DNA from: Pilasporangium apinafurcum
Taxonomy: Eukaryota; Oomycota; Peronosporomycetes; Pythiales; Pythiaceae
Length of the DNA stretch: 27,379 nucleotides
Direction of reading: 5' to 3'
Assembly (NCBI GenBank): GCA_001600495.1
Contig: BCKE01000111.1
Span: 12,096-39,474 of the forward strand
The position numbers and the translations under genes are program-made. The notes under the pieces were generated by a model. The model saw only the letters and a program-made list of their open reading frames with translations, searched no databases and was not told the DNA's origin. Positions 1 to 9,310 of the stretch are shown here, piece by piece. Positions within the stretch are counted from its first letter, which is position 1. Every line of letters begins with the position of its first letter.

Positions 1-1092
1 GAACGCATTCGTACAGTCCCAGAAGCACTCTTCCCAGTCATTCGTTCGACTATGTTTAATATGTTTCGCGCAAAAAAAACCGTTACGTTGGACACTCTGC
101 TTGACGAGCTTCAGCAGACACGTGGGACGAGAGCATGCCACTGGCATTGGAGTCGGACGACTCTTTACCGAGTGCTGACGGAGAATATGTCGTTTTCGTA
201 CAGTAAACGGCCAACCCACTATCAAGCAATCAAGGAAAAACAGTCCGTCGCGCTACAGAGACTGCAGTACATCCAAACGATCCAACGCTATCGTGACGAA
301 GGTCGCCCCATATTCTACCAGGATGAAACTTGGGTAACGAAGAACATGACCCCGGCGAAAGCGTGGATGGACGAGAACGGTGAGGGAGGGTTGCAGATGC
401 CGTCAGGACAAGGCATGCACTCTATAATTTGTCATGNNGGAAATGANGATGGGTTCGTCAAAGGCGCTGCGCTGATTTTCCGTGGAAAGAACGCTCTTCA
501 AGGCTCAGACTACCACACCGAAATGAACTCTTCCGTTTTCCTTGATTGGCTCGAGAAGAAGGTTTTCTCGTCTATTCCAGCGCGCTCCGTTGTGGTTATT
601 GATCGTGCTACCTATCATACTGTGCTAACAGAGGAGTCGAAACCTGCGAGATCAACTTTCAAGAAAGCAGAATATGTCGATTGGCTACTACGACAAAAAA
701 TTCGACATGAGATGGATGGGCGCGCACTAATCACGTATGACGACTACATGACCCTCAAAAGGATTGAATTAGAAGCCATATGCAAGACAAACAAGCCGAA
801 GCCTGTGTATCTAGCTCAGGTTTTAGCAGCGAAGTTTGATTGCGATATTCTGCTCCTACCAGTCTCACACCCAGAACTCAATCCAATTGAAATGGTATGG
901 GGGAATGTAAAGGGCTATGTCGCAAAGCGCAACGTCAATTTTTCGCTTTCTGAAGTAGAGTGTCTTACGGCCGAACGGTTTGATCAAATTACGGCTGACG
1001 AATGGGCTAAGTACGTCAAACATTGCATCAAAGTTGAAGACGACTATTATGAAGCTGCTGACGATATCCCGTTTGAGAGCGCCGAAAATTGA
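1..1092 (+). CDS. DDE transposase, IS630/Tc1-mariner superfamily (5' partial)
   Basis: Catalyses cut-and-paste DNA transposition. The frame is open from base 1, so the N-terminal part, which should hold the helix-turn-helix DNA-binding domain, lies partly outside the window; the first visible Met is at 52. From that Met, the three catalytic acids sit in FYQDETWV (about residue 91), VVVIDRATYH (about 184) and HPELNPIEMVWGNVK (Glu about 282). This is the DDE_3 layout common in eukaryotic IS630-like elements. Three ambiguous bases (437, 438, 447) fall between the first two acids. No other break is seen, so the product may be functional. No terminal inverted repeat could be paired because the left end is missing. 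It is unrelated to the Tc1-like relic at 11721-13341, which has a separate sequence. Confidence 0.8.
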   Translation, partial: ERIRTVPEALFPVIRSTMFNMFRAKKTVTLDTLLDELQQTRGTRACHWHWSRTTLYRVLTENMSFSYSKRPTHYQAIKEKQSVALQRLQYIQTIQRYRDEGRPIFYQDETWVTKNMTPAKAWMDENGEGGLQMPSGQGMHSIICHXGNXDGFVKGAALIFRGKNALQGSDYHTEMNSSVFLDWLEKKVFSSIPARSVVVIDRATYHTVLTEESKPARSTFKKAEYVDWLLRQKIRHEMDGRALITYDDYMTLKRIELEAICKTNKPKPVYLAQVLAAKFDCDILLLPVSHPELNPIEMVWGNVKGYVAKRNVNFSLSEVECLTAERFDQITADEWAKYVKHCIKVEDDYYEAADDIPFESAEN

Positions 1093-1635
1093 AAATAAAT
1101 TCGGCGGACTGCCATTCTGCTCATATTGCATATTTTTCCTATCCATGAACATAATCATAACGGCAAAATAGCCAATTTTATATATTCTCAATAATTTCGG
1201 GCCAAAAACGTTTATTTTTTGAGATATCAAAAAAATTACCATAGTCATAATTAACTGGAATAGACTTTAGTATTGCAATCGACACAAATAGCTGACCTTG
1301 TTGACTGCCATTTCTTCTGTAAATTACTGGTTTTATTTCATGAGTGTATTTTTTGTATTATCCCTATTTTTTATTTTCCCTTTATTCAATTACACAGGTT
1401 TGCAAAATGTGTATAGTCAATATGCAGAAATATTTAGCGTGGTCCACGTTGAATGAGAGCAAATGGATTTTTGGTAGAAATATGTATTGGCCGCTTCAAA
1501 CTCGGATGTCTACCTGATAGGTTTGGGATTTCTCCAAACTGAAGGGATCAAGAGTTGTAATTAGACGAACTGTGAGCGATGCACATCAGAAGCGGAGCAT
1601 TAACGTCTCTCTTCGTCTGATACATTCTCCACCTC
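1093..1635. other. AT-rich non-coding stretch after the transposase
   Basis: No supported gene. The first ~400 bases are AT-rich and may hold the right end of the transposon whose transposase ends at 1092. No inverted-repeat partner can be identified because the left end is outside the window. Confidence 0.4.
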
Positions 1636-2982
1636 ATGCTGAAACAAATGACGCGCGTACGTGAAGCGTGTGTCCTACTAAGGTCAAGTCATTGGTGGTG
1701 GCAGTGGTCTAGTGAAGCTCATTGGCCGTTGGTATGCGTGGGCACGGCCATCGGCAAGCAGTTCTCCAGCATTGCTGACATCATGGCGACGACGCAAAGT
1801 GGTGACTACAAGCGCGTGCTCGTCATCGCCGGCCTAGTCAACAACGGCTGAGAAAGTTTCTCTATTGAACTTTCAGATGACATTCTGGTGCTTGACATCT
1901 TTTTAGATCGGGTGGATTGGCAGTTTCTAACGATCACACGCATATGCTACGTTGTATCGGACATTTGATTTTCAGTGACAATGCACTTGTTGCTGCTCGC
2001 CATTTGGTGGTACGTGTGTTACTGTAGAGCAAAAGATCTGCTGTTTCTAAGTAAATGCTGTTGCTGGTTTGTGGATATTGGTAGAATTTCGGCTACTTGC
2101 GTAGTATTCTGTATCTGAAACGTAGCTCCAAGCTGCTTTTCCAGGTTCGGTTACTTTCTTTCTCGACTCGGAGATGTCCAGCCTATTGCGCCATAATATG
2201 GAGTGATAGCACAACGTGCTGCATAACAATATAGACTGATAACACTACGTGCTTACACACTGTCTTGTGTGGTCGTGAATGGCCGAATCTACCCATTTTA
2301 GGGGCTTGTGGCGCAATGCCAGCAGCTGGAGATTCCGTTTATCGAGCAAATCCAGGACGCGTACGGCGTAACGTCCATGATTATTTGTTGGCCAGCCCAG
2401 CGTTTGACATACATGTGCTTGTGTTGGTGCTATAGCTCCACCATGGATTCCATGTACGACCTGGTCCTGGACAGGATCTTTGGCTTCAGTTTCTCCGGTA
2501 GCATCCGCCCGTCGTTCGACCACGTGGCTAGTACACTTCAGCAGTGCCAGACACCTAGCGTCTCCATCGACATCCCCTCAGGATGGCATGTCGAGAAAGG
2601 TGCGACTGCAGTGCCATATTTATCTGTCCATTGGAACAGGTATGATTGTTGCGGAAGACCAATTCCTTATGCTCTGTCAGCATCGAGTGTATCCATGCAT
2701 GAGCAAGGAATGAAGATGGTGTAGGCTTGGAGCCGCAGATGCTGGTCGCACTGACTGCCCCAAAGCTATGCGTGAAGTTCTTCAGGGTGCACTTCGTTGG
2801 CGGACGTTTTGTTCCAAAGTAAGCTTACCTCCGCGGATGATGAAGGGAGAGCAATATCAATCTAATCTGGCATGGAATGCCACGGTTGGGGAATTGTAGG
2901 TCATTGGCGGAAGAGTTTAAGCTGGAGCTACCGGAATACCTCCGGCGTGGATCAGTGCGTCGTCGTGCCGATACTGTATTGA
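1636..2982 (+). pseudogene. Relic of NAD(P)H-hydrate epimerase (YjeF_N / AIBP family)
   Basis: The family epimerises damaged NAD(P)H hydrates as part of metabolite repair. An N-terminal piece ends at about 1850 in YKRVLVIAGLVNNG, the place where the family has its GPGNNGGDG loop, and is followed by a stop. The similarity resumes at about 2302 (LVAQCQQLEIPFI). It continues through YDLVLDRIFGFSF, SVSIDIPSGWHVEKG, then DGVGLEPQMLVALTAPK and VGGRFVPK. After a 90-base gap (2818-2907) come SLAEEFKLELPEY and, one frame over, SGVDQCVVVP ending at 2982. The gap has perfect GT/AG ends and restores the frame, so it is a retained intron. The changed glycine loop, the stop at about 1850, the ~450 bp of unrelated sequence and the late frameshift make this a pseudogene. 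It arose by DNA copying or decay in place, not by retrotransposition. Segment boundaries are approximate. Confidence 0.72.
2818..2906 (+). other. Candidate retained intron in the epimerase relic
   Basis: Begins gtaagc and ends ttgtag. Removing it joins ...RFVPK to SLAEEF in frame, matching the order expected in the YjeF_N family. At about 89 bp it fits the short introns usual in oomycetes. A second possible intron (about 2637-2711, gtatga to caag) would join the EKG and DGVGLEPQ parts, but its donor choice is uncertain. Confidence 0.6.
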
Positions 2983-3059
2983 TGAGAATAAACCGCATAG
3001 CGAAGAGCTCAAGTTAAGCTAAGCCAACCTCCTCCGCGTTGACTCTATCATGGGTTTAA

Positions 3060-3478
3060 AATGGCAACTACTCGAAATATTATCACATGACAGGCACGAA
3101 AAAGGGTTCTGAAGCATTTTTTATGGCGTCCTATCCCGAATCGATCATTTTGTGTCGTTTGCTGTTGATAAAAGCTCAAATATGCAGTAATTACGCCAGG
3201 CATTGCAACTTTGCTGTCTACTTCTGGGAGTATGGAGCCTGCTTGTGCAAACATATCAAGTAGATCAAGCAGAGACGACTTGTGTAGCGTTTGTGGTGCG
3301 TCAATGCATCAACATCGAGGCTCTTTCCGAGGAAGAACTGCCCGATAGAATGAATCCCAGCCACAGCCACCTCGTTTAATGCAGTAGAAAGTGCTCGAAT
3401 GTACACAACTTCATTTTGAGCGAGTATATCGATGGCGTCAGAGCAGCCAGCATCGATCGTCGAAAGTTTGGCTGCCAT
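3060..3478 (-). pseudogene. Unidentified eroded coding fragment
   Basis: On the minus strand an open stretch beginning MAAKLSTIDAGCSDAIDIL (from 3478) reads like a folded helical protein up to about 3300. There the plausible reading jumps frame into LLDLLDMFAQAGSILPEVD, which runs on to about 3130. The continuity across the frame change suggests one ancestral gene with a one-base indel. I do not recognise the family. It could be a chance pair of overlapping ORFs; composition alone does not settle this. Confidence 0.3.
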
Positions 3479-4839
3479 GTTGCTGCATTACTGAAATTGT
3501 TCGACCGATTGATGCTCCGTCGAGCCCCCACCGCCATCACCGAATCGATCCATAATCGATAGCCAACAAGGCAGCATGTTGCATGTTGAGCGACACCAAC
3601 AGGGTACGATTCATTAATTTCTCACATCTTTGGGACAACAAAGAAATGCAGGGGAGAAACGACTGACATGTGAGCGGCTGCAGTTCGAAGTGTGAAATCA
3701 CCACGCAGCACACTGGGATTCCTAGGACGTTGCCCAAGGACTATGATACCGATAAATGATACTGTTCACGGAGATCGGAAAAGCCGAAGGCAGAACAGCA
3801 TCCTGATTTTGACAGGCGTTGGATTGGATTTTACTGTTGTTACAGTAAGCGAATCTGTGACATGGTGACATCATTTTTCAATCCGAGTCATCAAGCGGTG
3901 GCAGAGTTGAGTACCTGCCACATCCAATGTGAATGATCTGTAGTTGAAGTGCCCAGGCGGCACAATCCAAGAACCCCTCAGAGCCAGCACTATCTACCTT
4001 CGAAAAGTCTATCCCTTTCTAACCCGCTGCATATTGGAAAATGCTGGCCGAATTTGGAATGGTAACATATCTATGCACACGAGTGTAAAACATATCTATG
4101 CACAAGAGTGGTCTCAAAACGAAGTGAGGTGATGTCAGTTCGTGCCTGCCTCATCCCAGTCGAACCGACATAAATACAACTGTTGTCCCACCCACGCGCC
4201 CGCCAGACAGCTATTGGCTCCTTTGTTAACACCCACGCGCCTCCACTTGTGTGATAGGCTGTCTCCACGCGCTCCAGATTATCTCACTTCCAGTCGTCTT
4301 GGGGTTGTGATACCGGTACTCTTCACTAGTCGCTCTATGGCTCAATGGCTATAGGTTCATATGTACATAAACATGTACGTATGTTGTAGTATAATACATG
4401 CTGCCCTGCCGTTTTCGTGATAGTCAGGGTGAGCGTTAAGGGATGAGACTACAGTAAAGCTGTCAAATATCTCGTGCATCTCAGCCTGAGGCCATGGATG
4501 CTGAGATTGTCTAGATTCAAGGATCATTTTGAGGCTCGGCAACAATAAACTCCTCGCAATAACTTCGCTGATTCCGAGCAAAAATGGTCCTTGGACTCGA
4601 AGGTTATCAAAGATATTGAGGTGCAACAACTTTGCTGATTCCAATGATTAGCGCATTTACCAGTCATCCGGTAATACTGTATCGAGTTTTCTACCCATTC
4701 CAGTCGTCTGCACTCAGGGATATGTTATGCTTCTGTCTTTTCTGCAGGCAGTCAAGTGCCAAACCCTAAACCTTCAAGGTCAGTTCAATTTTGCCTCATT
4801 CTTTGATTTCTCTAGTCTCCCGACAGTGACAAGAAGGGT
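3479..4839. other. Long stretch with no supported gene
   Basis: Only short, unconvincing ORFs on both strands. It contains a 25-bp-period tandem duplication (4064-4110). Two similar segments share the core cgctgattcc or tgctgattcc near 4565 and 4630. The last ~100 bases are presumably the promoter and 5' leader of the transporter gene at 4840. Confidence 0.4.
4064..4110. repeat. Short tandem duplication, 25-bp period
   Basis: The 22-mer aacatatctatgcacacgagtg (4064-4085) recurs at 4089-4110 with one mismatch. No function is suggested. Confidence 0.8.
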
Positions 4840-6537
4840 ATGGCATTCCCATCCAACAAACCCGAGACGGCGGCACGCTTGTCTTTCCTCAGTGGCACCT
4901 CCCAGCCAAAGGACTACGAAGATGGAGGTTATGTGGCCGCGAAGACTCCGGATCAAAGTGGCCACTCGGAGGAAGGTGCACTGCGCCCTGGTGGTGACCC
5001 CATGATGACCAGCAGAGAGAACATCGGGTTGCTGTATCAGTACGCGGTCGTGGGTATGATCTCCGGTGTGCTCCCGTCCACCGTCTACCCGTTCATGCAG
5101 ATGTACTTGAATAGCAGCGGCGCTCAAGTGGCGACGGCATATGCGCTAGTGTCGATCCCGTCAAGTTTCAAGGTGTTCTTTGGGATTTTGTCCGACTGTT
5201 TTCCCATTTTTGGTTATCGCCGTCGACCGTACATGGTGATTGGATGGACGATCGCCGTAGCGATGCTTCTGGTGATGGCGTGCTTGCCGATCGGTGACCC
5301 GTACTACACCGTGGCCTCCGACCGAGACATCGATCCGTCGGAGTACACGGCAGAGATCAAGGCTCGCATCAACTACGATGCGCCGTCGCAAGGCGGCAAG
5401 TACGTTATGCTGATGTTCTTCGCCGCGTTCGGTTACTTGTTATCCGACGCGTGCGCCGACGCCATAATGGCAGGATTGGCCCAGCAGGAGTCCTATGCCA
5501 GACGAGGCAAACTCCAGACCATGACATACACCGTGCAGACGTTCGTAACCGTGATCAGCTACCTCCTCATTGGCTTCTGCTTCAACGGCGAGGAGTACGG
5601 CGGCAACTTTGACTTTTCGCTGAGCTTTCCTGAGATGATGACCATCCTCACGGTGCTCACGGCGCCCACAATCCCAATCACCTGGTTTTTCATCAAGGAG
5701 GAGTGGCTCCCAACTACTCCCAACTTCAAAATTTACATGGTGGAGTTGTGGGAACAGATCTGCAAGCGAGCCGTCTTCCAGGTCATCGCGGCCCTGTTCT
5801 TCTACAGTTTGGTGTGTTACATCTCGTACACCGCGTACTCGCCGATTCAGTCATACATGGTGAATGTGACGCCCATCAACAGCACTCTGGGCGACGCCCT
5901 GAGCTACCTCTTCTATATGTTTGGTTTCATGGTCACCTCTAAGTGGGGGCTTCACTGGAACTGGCGCTGGATGATCGTCATCGCAGGCATACTCCTGATC
6001 GTCATCGATGGCGTCTGCAATCTTATCACGGTCTGGGACGTCTACCGTAGCCAGTGGTTCTGGCTCGGCCCGCCCATCGTCGCCCAGCTGCCCAACGGCA
6101 TCGGCTTCATGATCAGCAGCCTCGTGATTGTCGAACTCGTCAGCGAAGGCAAGGAAGGCGCCATGTACGGGCTCATGACCACCATCTCCGGAATCGCTTC
6201 GCCATTTGCGACGTCGCTTACGGTTATCATCGACAACCAGTTCAACATTACCAACGAGCGAGTGCAAGAGGATGACCACTCGATCCGCATGGACATCACC
6301 TACACGATGATTATTGCGTATGGTGCGACGGCAGTGTCTTGGGTCTTCTTGCTCTTGCTACCCAAGCAAAAGCGGGAAACTCAGGAGCTCTTGCGCACTG
6401 GCGGCTCGAGCAAATTGCTTGGTGGGCTCACCGTTTTCTACCTTTCCTTCTCGCTCGTGTGGTCCGTGATGGTCAACATCATGGCCATCTTCGATAGCAC
6501 GTCGTGCCTTGTCATCGCCGGTGGTGACGGCTGCTAA
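4840..6537 (+). CDS. Folate/biopterin transporter family (BT1, MFS) membrane protein
   Basis: A 565-residue polytopic membrane protein of the major facilitator superfamily, FBT/BT1 branch. Known members move folates, pterins or S-adenosylmethionine; the substrate here cannot be told. A hydrophilic N-tail (about 60 residues) precedes roughly twelve hydrophobic segments. The MFS signature after TM2 is GILSDCFPIFGYRRRP (residues 115-130). The central segment YLLSDACADAIMAGLAQQ (about 194-211) and the PNGIGFMIS segment are typical of the family. The start at 4840 was chosen because the Met directly opens the tail and no upstream in-frame extension is protein-like. The reading frame is unbroken without introns and GC-rich at third positions, unlike the decayed neighbours. 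It is expanded as a family in oomycetes. Confidence 0.88.
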   Translation: MAFPSNKPETAARLSFLSGTSQPKDYEDGGYVAAKTPDQSGHSEEGALRPGGDPMMTSRENIGLLYQYAVVGMISGVLPSTVYPFMQMYLNSSGAQVATAYALVSIPSSFKVFFGILSDCFPIFGYRRRPYMVIGWTIAVAMLLVMACLPIGDPYYTVASDRDIDPSEYTAEIKARINYDAPSQGGKYVMLMFFAAFGYLLSDACADAIMAGLAQQESYARRGKLQTMTYTVQTFVTVISYLLIGFCFNGEEYGGNFDFSLSFPEMMTILTVLTAPTIPITWFFIKEEWLPTTPNFKIYMVELWEQICKRAVFQVIAALFFYSLVCYISYTAYSPIQSYMVNVTPINSTLGDALSYLFYMFGFMVTSKWGLHWNWRWMIVIAGILLIVIDGVCNLITVWDVYRSQWFWLGPPIVAQLPNGIGFMISSLVIVELVSEGKEGAMYGLMTTISGIASPFATSLTVIIDNQFNITNERVQEDDHSIRMDITYTMIIAYGATAVSWVFLLLLPKQKRETQELLRTGGSSKLLGGLTVFYLSFSLVWSVMVNIMAIFDSTSCLVIAGGDGC

Positions 6538-6687
6538 GATCGATCAATGCTTTAGGTTGTATGGAGGAAAATAGATGCACGTTTGACAAAGCTCAAGGAT
6601 GAAATTATATTCATTAATATTCAAAACACAGGTGTATCACATGTAGCATGCAAAGTATGAAGTGATGTCACGCTTTGCGTTCGCTGC

Positions 6688-7578
6688 CTACTCCTGCTCG
6701 AAGTTGGCAACAGCCTGGGAGACAGCGAAGTCGCCCGAGTGGCTGATGGACATGTTGAGCTTGGGGAGACCGAGGCAATCAAAGACCTGCAGCGGATAGC
6801 CCGACAGCAGCACGGACAGAGCGTCCGAGACCGTCATGAAGATCTCGATCTCGCGCAGCGGCGCGTCTGCATTCTTCCAGAGGTTGGGCTCCGTGGAGGT
6901 GGCGCTAAAGATGGTCCTGATGATTGCCTCCTTGGCAACTCAATAGCCGGCGAAGCTCGCGGCCGGGTGAGTCGCGCTGTAGCAATACGCCATCTCCTGC
7001 TCTGTGAAGTTCCGGCGGATAAAGTCCTTGCGGTCATTCAGATTCTCGAAGGTCGTCACGGGCTCCACGTCCACATCTATGTTCATGTTCTTGGACGCCA
7101 GACCCAGGTCGGTTGCCGCCTGGCTGATGGCCATCAGCAGCGTTGACGACGAGTCGGTCGAGCTAGAAACCTTCTTCGAGGACGAGGACGTCGCGGCCGC
7201 AGCAGCCTTCCCCTTCTTGGTGCGCGCGACCGTGCGCATGTGTCGTCTCTCATCCGCACAAAGCGAGTCCGCGCCACCGAAGCGCCACATCTTGGACGTG
7301 GGGTCGTATTTCGTATGAGCCATGGGATCCAAGTAGACGTTGCTTTCCTATACCTCGCCCTTCACCTGGATGAGCAAGTACTTTCTTGTGATCACCTTCT
7401 GAGCATACGTGTTCATGCAGGACAGACACTTCTCGCGGCGAGTCAAGTATTGCAGAAAGTCCGCGATGGACAGCAAGTAGACCGGGTGCACTGGCAGCAC
7501 TTTGCCACCTGCCTGGCCAAAGCCGAAGCTCTTCATGATCATTTCCTTGATGCTCACGGTCTGGAAGCTCCTAACGGA
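6688..7578 (-). pseudogene. Relic of fungal-type fatty acid synthase C-terminus (KS end plus phosphopantetheinyl transferase domain)
   Basis: Reading on the minus strand from about 7578, SFGFGQAGGKVLPVHP is the end of the fungal-type FAS ketosynthase region. It is followed by a linker containing VYLDPMAHTKYD. Next comes a 4'-phosphopantetheinyl transferase (AcpS-like) domain: NIDVDVEPV, FIRRNFTEQEMAYC, FAGY then VAKEAIIRTIF, and near the end LNMSISHSGDFAVSQAV, with the stop at 6688-6690. Two in-frame stops break it: TAG at 7346-7348, and TGA just after FAGY (about 6941), where the family has a conserved Trp (TGG). The rest of the ~3000-codon gene is absent. This is a 5'-truncated fragment, not a working enzyme. 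Its sharp edge at about 7580 abuts an unrelated fragment on the other strand. Confidence 0.8.
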
Positions 7579-7583
7579 TTATA

Positions 7584-7909
7584 TTCGATCAAGCAGCCGT
7601 GTCGCTGTTCTTTGTGGACGTAATGACCCGAATCAAGGCGGTTAGCGATAATGAACATTTTTCGGGAACACCAGATGACGATCCGATCGACAAAAAGATC
7701 AGCAGCTTTGAAGCCGACATCACGACAATGTTATCAAAAACGGGTCACTAGTGGATGTAACAGTTTGAGCACGTTCGGTCATTGAACGACTGGGAATTCA
7801 TGAATGGAGACATCATCAAGAACACTACGAATTGTTTAGCGAGCTGTACATTCAAGCTGTTGAACTAACCAAACCCGACCGCTGTCAGATCGCAACAGTG
7901 GTCGTGTAA
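7584..7909 (+). pseudogene. Unidentified gene fragment with frameshift and stop
   Basis: An open frame from 7584 (FDQAAVSLFFVDVMTRIKAV) runs to about 7744. The similarity-like reading then continues one frame over (SLVDVTV, an in-frame TGA, then ARSVIERLGIHEWRHHQEHY and LFSELYIQAVELTKPDRC), ending at TAA 7907-7909. The two halves read as one amphipathic, charged protein with a one-base indel. I do not recognise the family. The 5' part is missing because the fragment begins where the FAS relic begins on the opposite strand. Confidence 0.45.
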
Positions 7910-8499
7910 CCAATTAGCACAGCGTGCAACAAGATATCCATTTCTCATAAGCCTTTCTCTCAAAGACCAACAATACAGGAGGTATTAGAAAAGGTACAAT
8001 GTCATCCAACGCAGTAGGAGTACCTGTTTGAAATGAAGCTATCAGCCAGAGACAGAGGTGTATCTTCCAATTAGAACGTACTGCATCATGACCATGTTCA
8101 GGCATGCTCAATCATACCTTCGACAACCATGAGAGAGCTGAAATAGAAATTTCCAAATTGCCCCCTGCTTTGTATGAGCTACTACAATGTCAACATGGAC
8201 CGGATCGAAAGCACTATCGCAGAGGTAGTGCAGATGGTTTGATATCTTGCATACTGGGCGAGTCATGTAGACGCAACTTTGGACCGCTAACGTGCATCAG
8301 ATCCAAAAAATTTCGGCGTGCAAAACTACAATGTACGTGACTGTTTAATGAATTCAATCGGAGTGCCTGTGTATTATGCACTAGATTCTTTATGAGAGCT
8401 ATCCATTATGTACTGCAAGAAACTCAGCTACAATGTATTACCGGACACCGTCTTATCTAAAGCAACCGATTAAAGTCATCAACCAATCCATATACCACC
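7910..8499. other. No supported gene
   Basis: Short ORFs on both strands (about 66-78 codons) show no recognisable motif, and none has convincing composition. It may contain further eroded fragments of the gene graveyard to its left. Confidence 0.4.
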
Positions 8500-8501
8500 G
8501 T

Positions 8502-8882
8502 CTACCGTCGTGTATACACCAGCACATCCATGTACACAATTCTGTAATTACAGCCCGCGTGCTCCGGTGTCTTCTTCCACACGTTTACACGGTCGGCCAA
8601 ATGTCTAGGTCTTCTGTCGCGCCGATTTCGTAAGTTATATTCAATCACGACTACGTATCGTAGTATATCAACATCGTTGAAGAGATTTTGGACATCCTCT
8701 TGATCTTCAGAGTAATCGTAAAAAACGTATAAGAAGATTACAATCTCAGTTTTCTTCGAACTCAACAGTCCCACCAGTGCAATTCTCTTATGCATATCAA
8801 GTGCATAGAAGCGGAACGCATTTCTTTCCGCTGGTGCATTTAAACGATCGTAGTATTGTCTCCAAATCTCCACTATATCCAT
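8502..8882 (-). CDS. Hypothetical protein, 126 aa
   Basis: Starts MDIVEIWRQYYDRL and has a protein-like first two thirds, including a hydrophobic strand-rich part (KKTEIVIFLYVFYD, about residues 44-57) and an acidic stretch. The last 35 residues are basic and less convincing, so the true end may differ. I do not recognise it. It is the most downstream of three minus-strand ORFs (with 9242-8900 and 10579-9311) that share orientation and AT-rich spacers, which suggests one block of common origin. Alternatively it is a chance ORF. Confidence 0.35.
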   Translation of the reverse strand: MDIVEIWRQYYDRLNAPAERNAFRFYALDMHKRIALVGLLSSKKTEIVIFLYVFYDYSEDQEDVQNLFNDVDILRYVVVIEYNLRNRRDRRPRHLADRVNVWKKTPEHAGCNYRIVYMDVLVYTRR

Positions 8883-8899
8883 CGTAAAATACTGTAATT

Positions 8900-9242
8900 A
8901 GATGCTATCGAAATGGTTGTAGGAACAAAGCAGCTCGCATCCGGGTTCACAGCCAATGGAAGCAATTCCAGACTTATTGCTGGGAACAACGTCAAACCTT
9001 TCGCCATCAAGAACATTCTACATTTTGCTATATCGGTCGAGATATTCGCTCATGATGCAACTGTTCTGGAATCCAAGAGAAGCACAGTCTTTAGGTTTCC
9101 AAAAGAATCCATTATGCGCATAATTATTGAATGTGTTCTCTCCTTCCTTAAAGGCAGAACCCATTACACCACACCATAGATCAACCGATGGTTTCTCCTT
9201 TTGTTTCATTAAGTTATGAATACGAGCTCTGTTAAATTCCAT
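8900..9242 (-). pseudogene. Hypothetical ORF with one in-frame stop
   Basis: Begins MEFNRARIHNLMKQKEKPSV at 9242 and reads for 74 codons to a TAG at about 9018-9020. The same frame continues for about 38 more protein-like codons (including ASIGCEPGCELLC) to a stop near 8900. Either a gene with a nonsense mutation or a short gene with a chance extension. No family recognised. It lies about 70 bases downstream of the 24-residue repeat protein, on the same strand. Confidence 0.35.
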
Positions 9243-9310
9243 TGGTTGCTTGCAGCATTTATTTCTTTTTGGTTTGTCATGATAATGGAAGAGAGTATTA
9301 TTGGAGTTTC

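Noticed and set aside
4357-4644. 95-codon minus ORF before the transporter
   Set aside because: No motif, no recognisable composition, and it overlaps the transporter's probable promoter region.
5851-6299. Minus-strand ORFs of 85-142 aa under the transporter
   Set aside because: Antisense shadows of a strongly supported MFS gene; composition is that of a reversed coding frame.
6940-6942. TGA read as selenocysteine or tryptophan in the FAS relic
   Set aside because: A second in-frame stop (TAG 7346-7348) and loss of nearly all the gene show a pseudogene.
8104-8340. 78-codon plus ORF
   Set aside because: Partly protein-like but no support from motifs, neighbours or a continuing frame.
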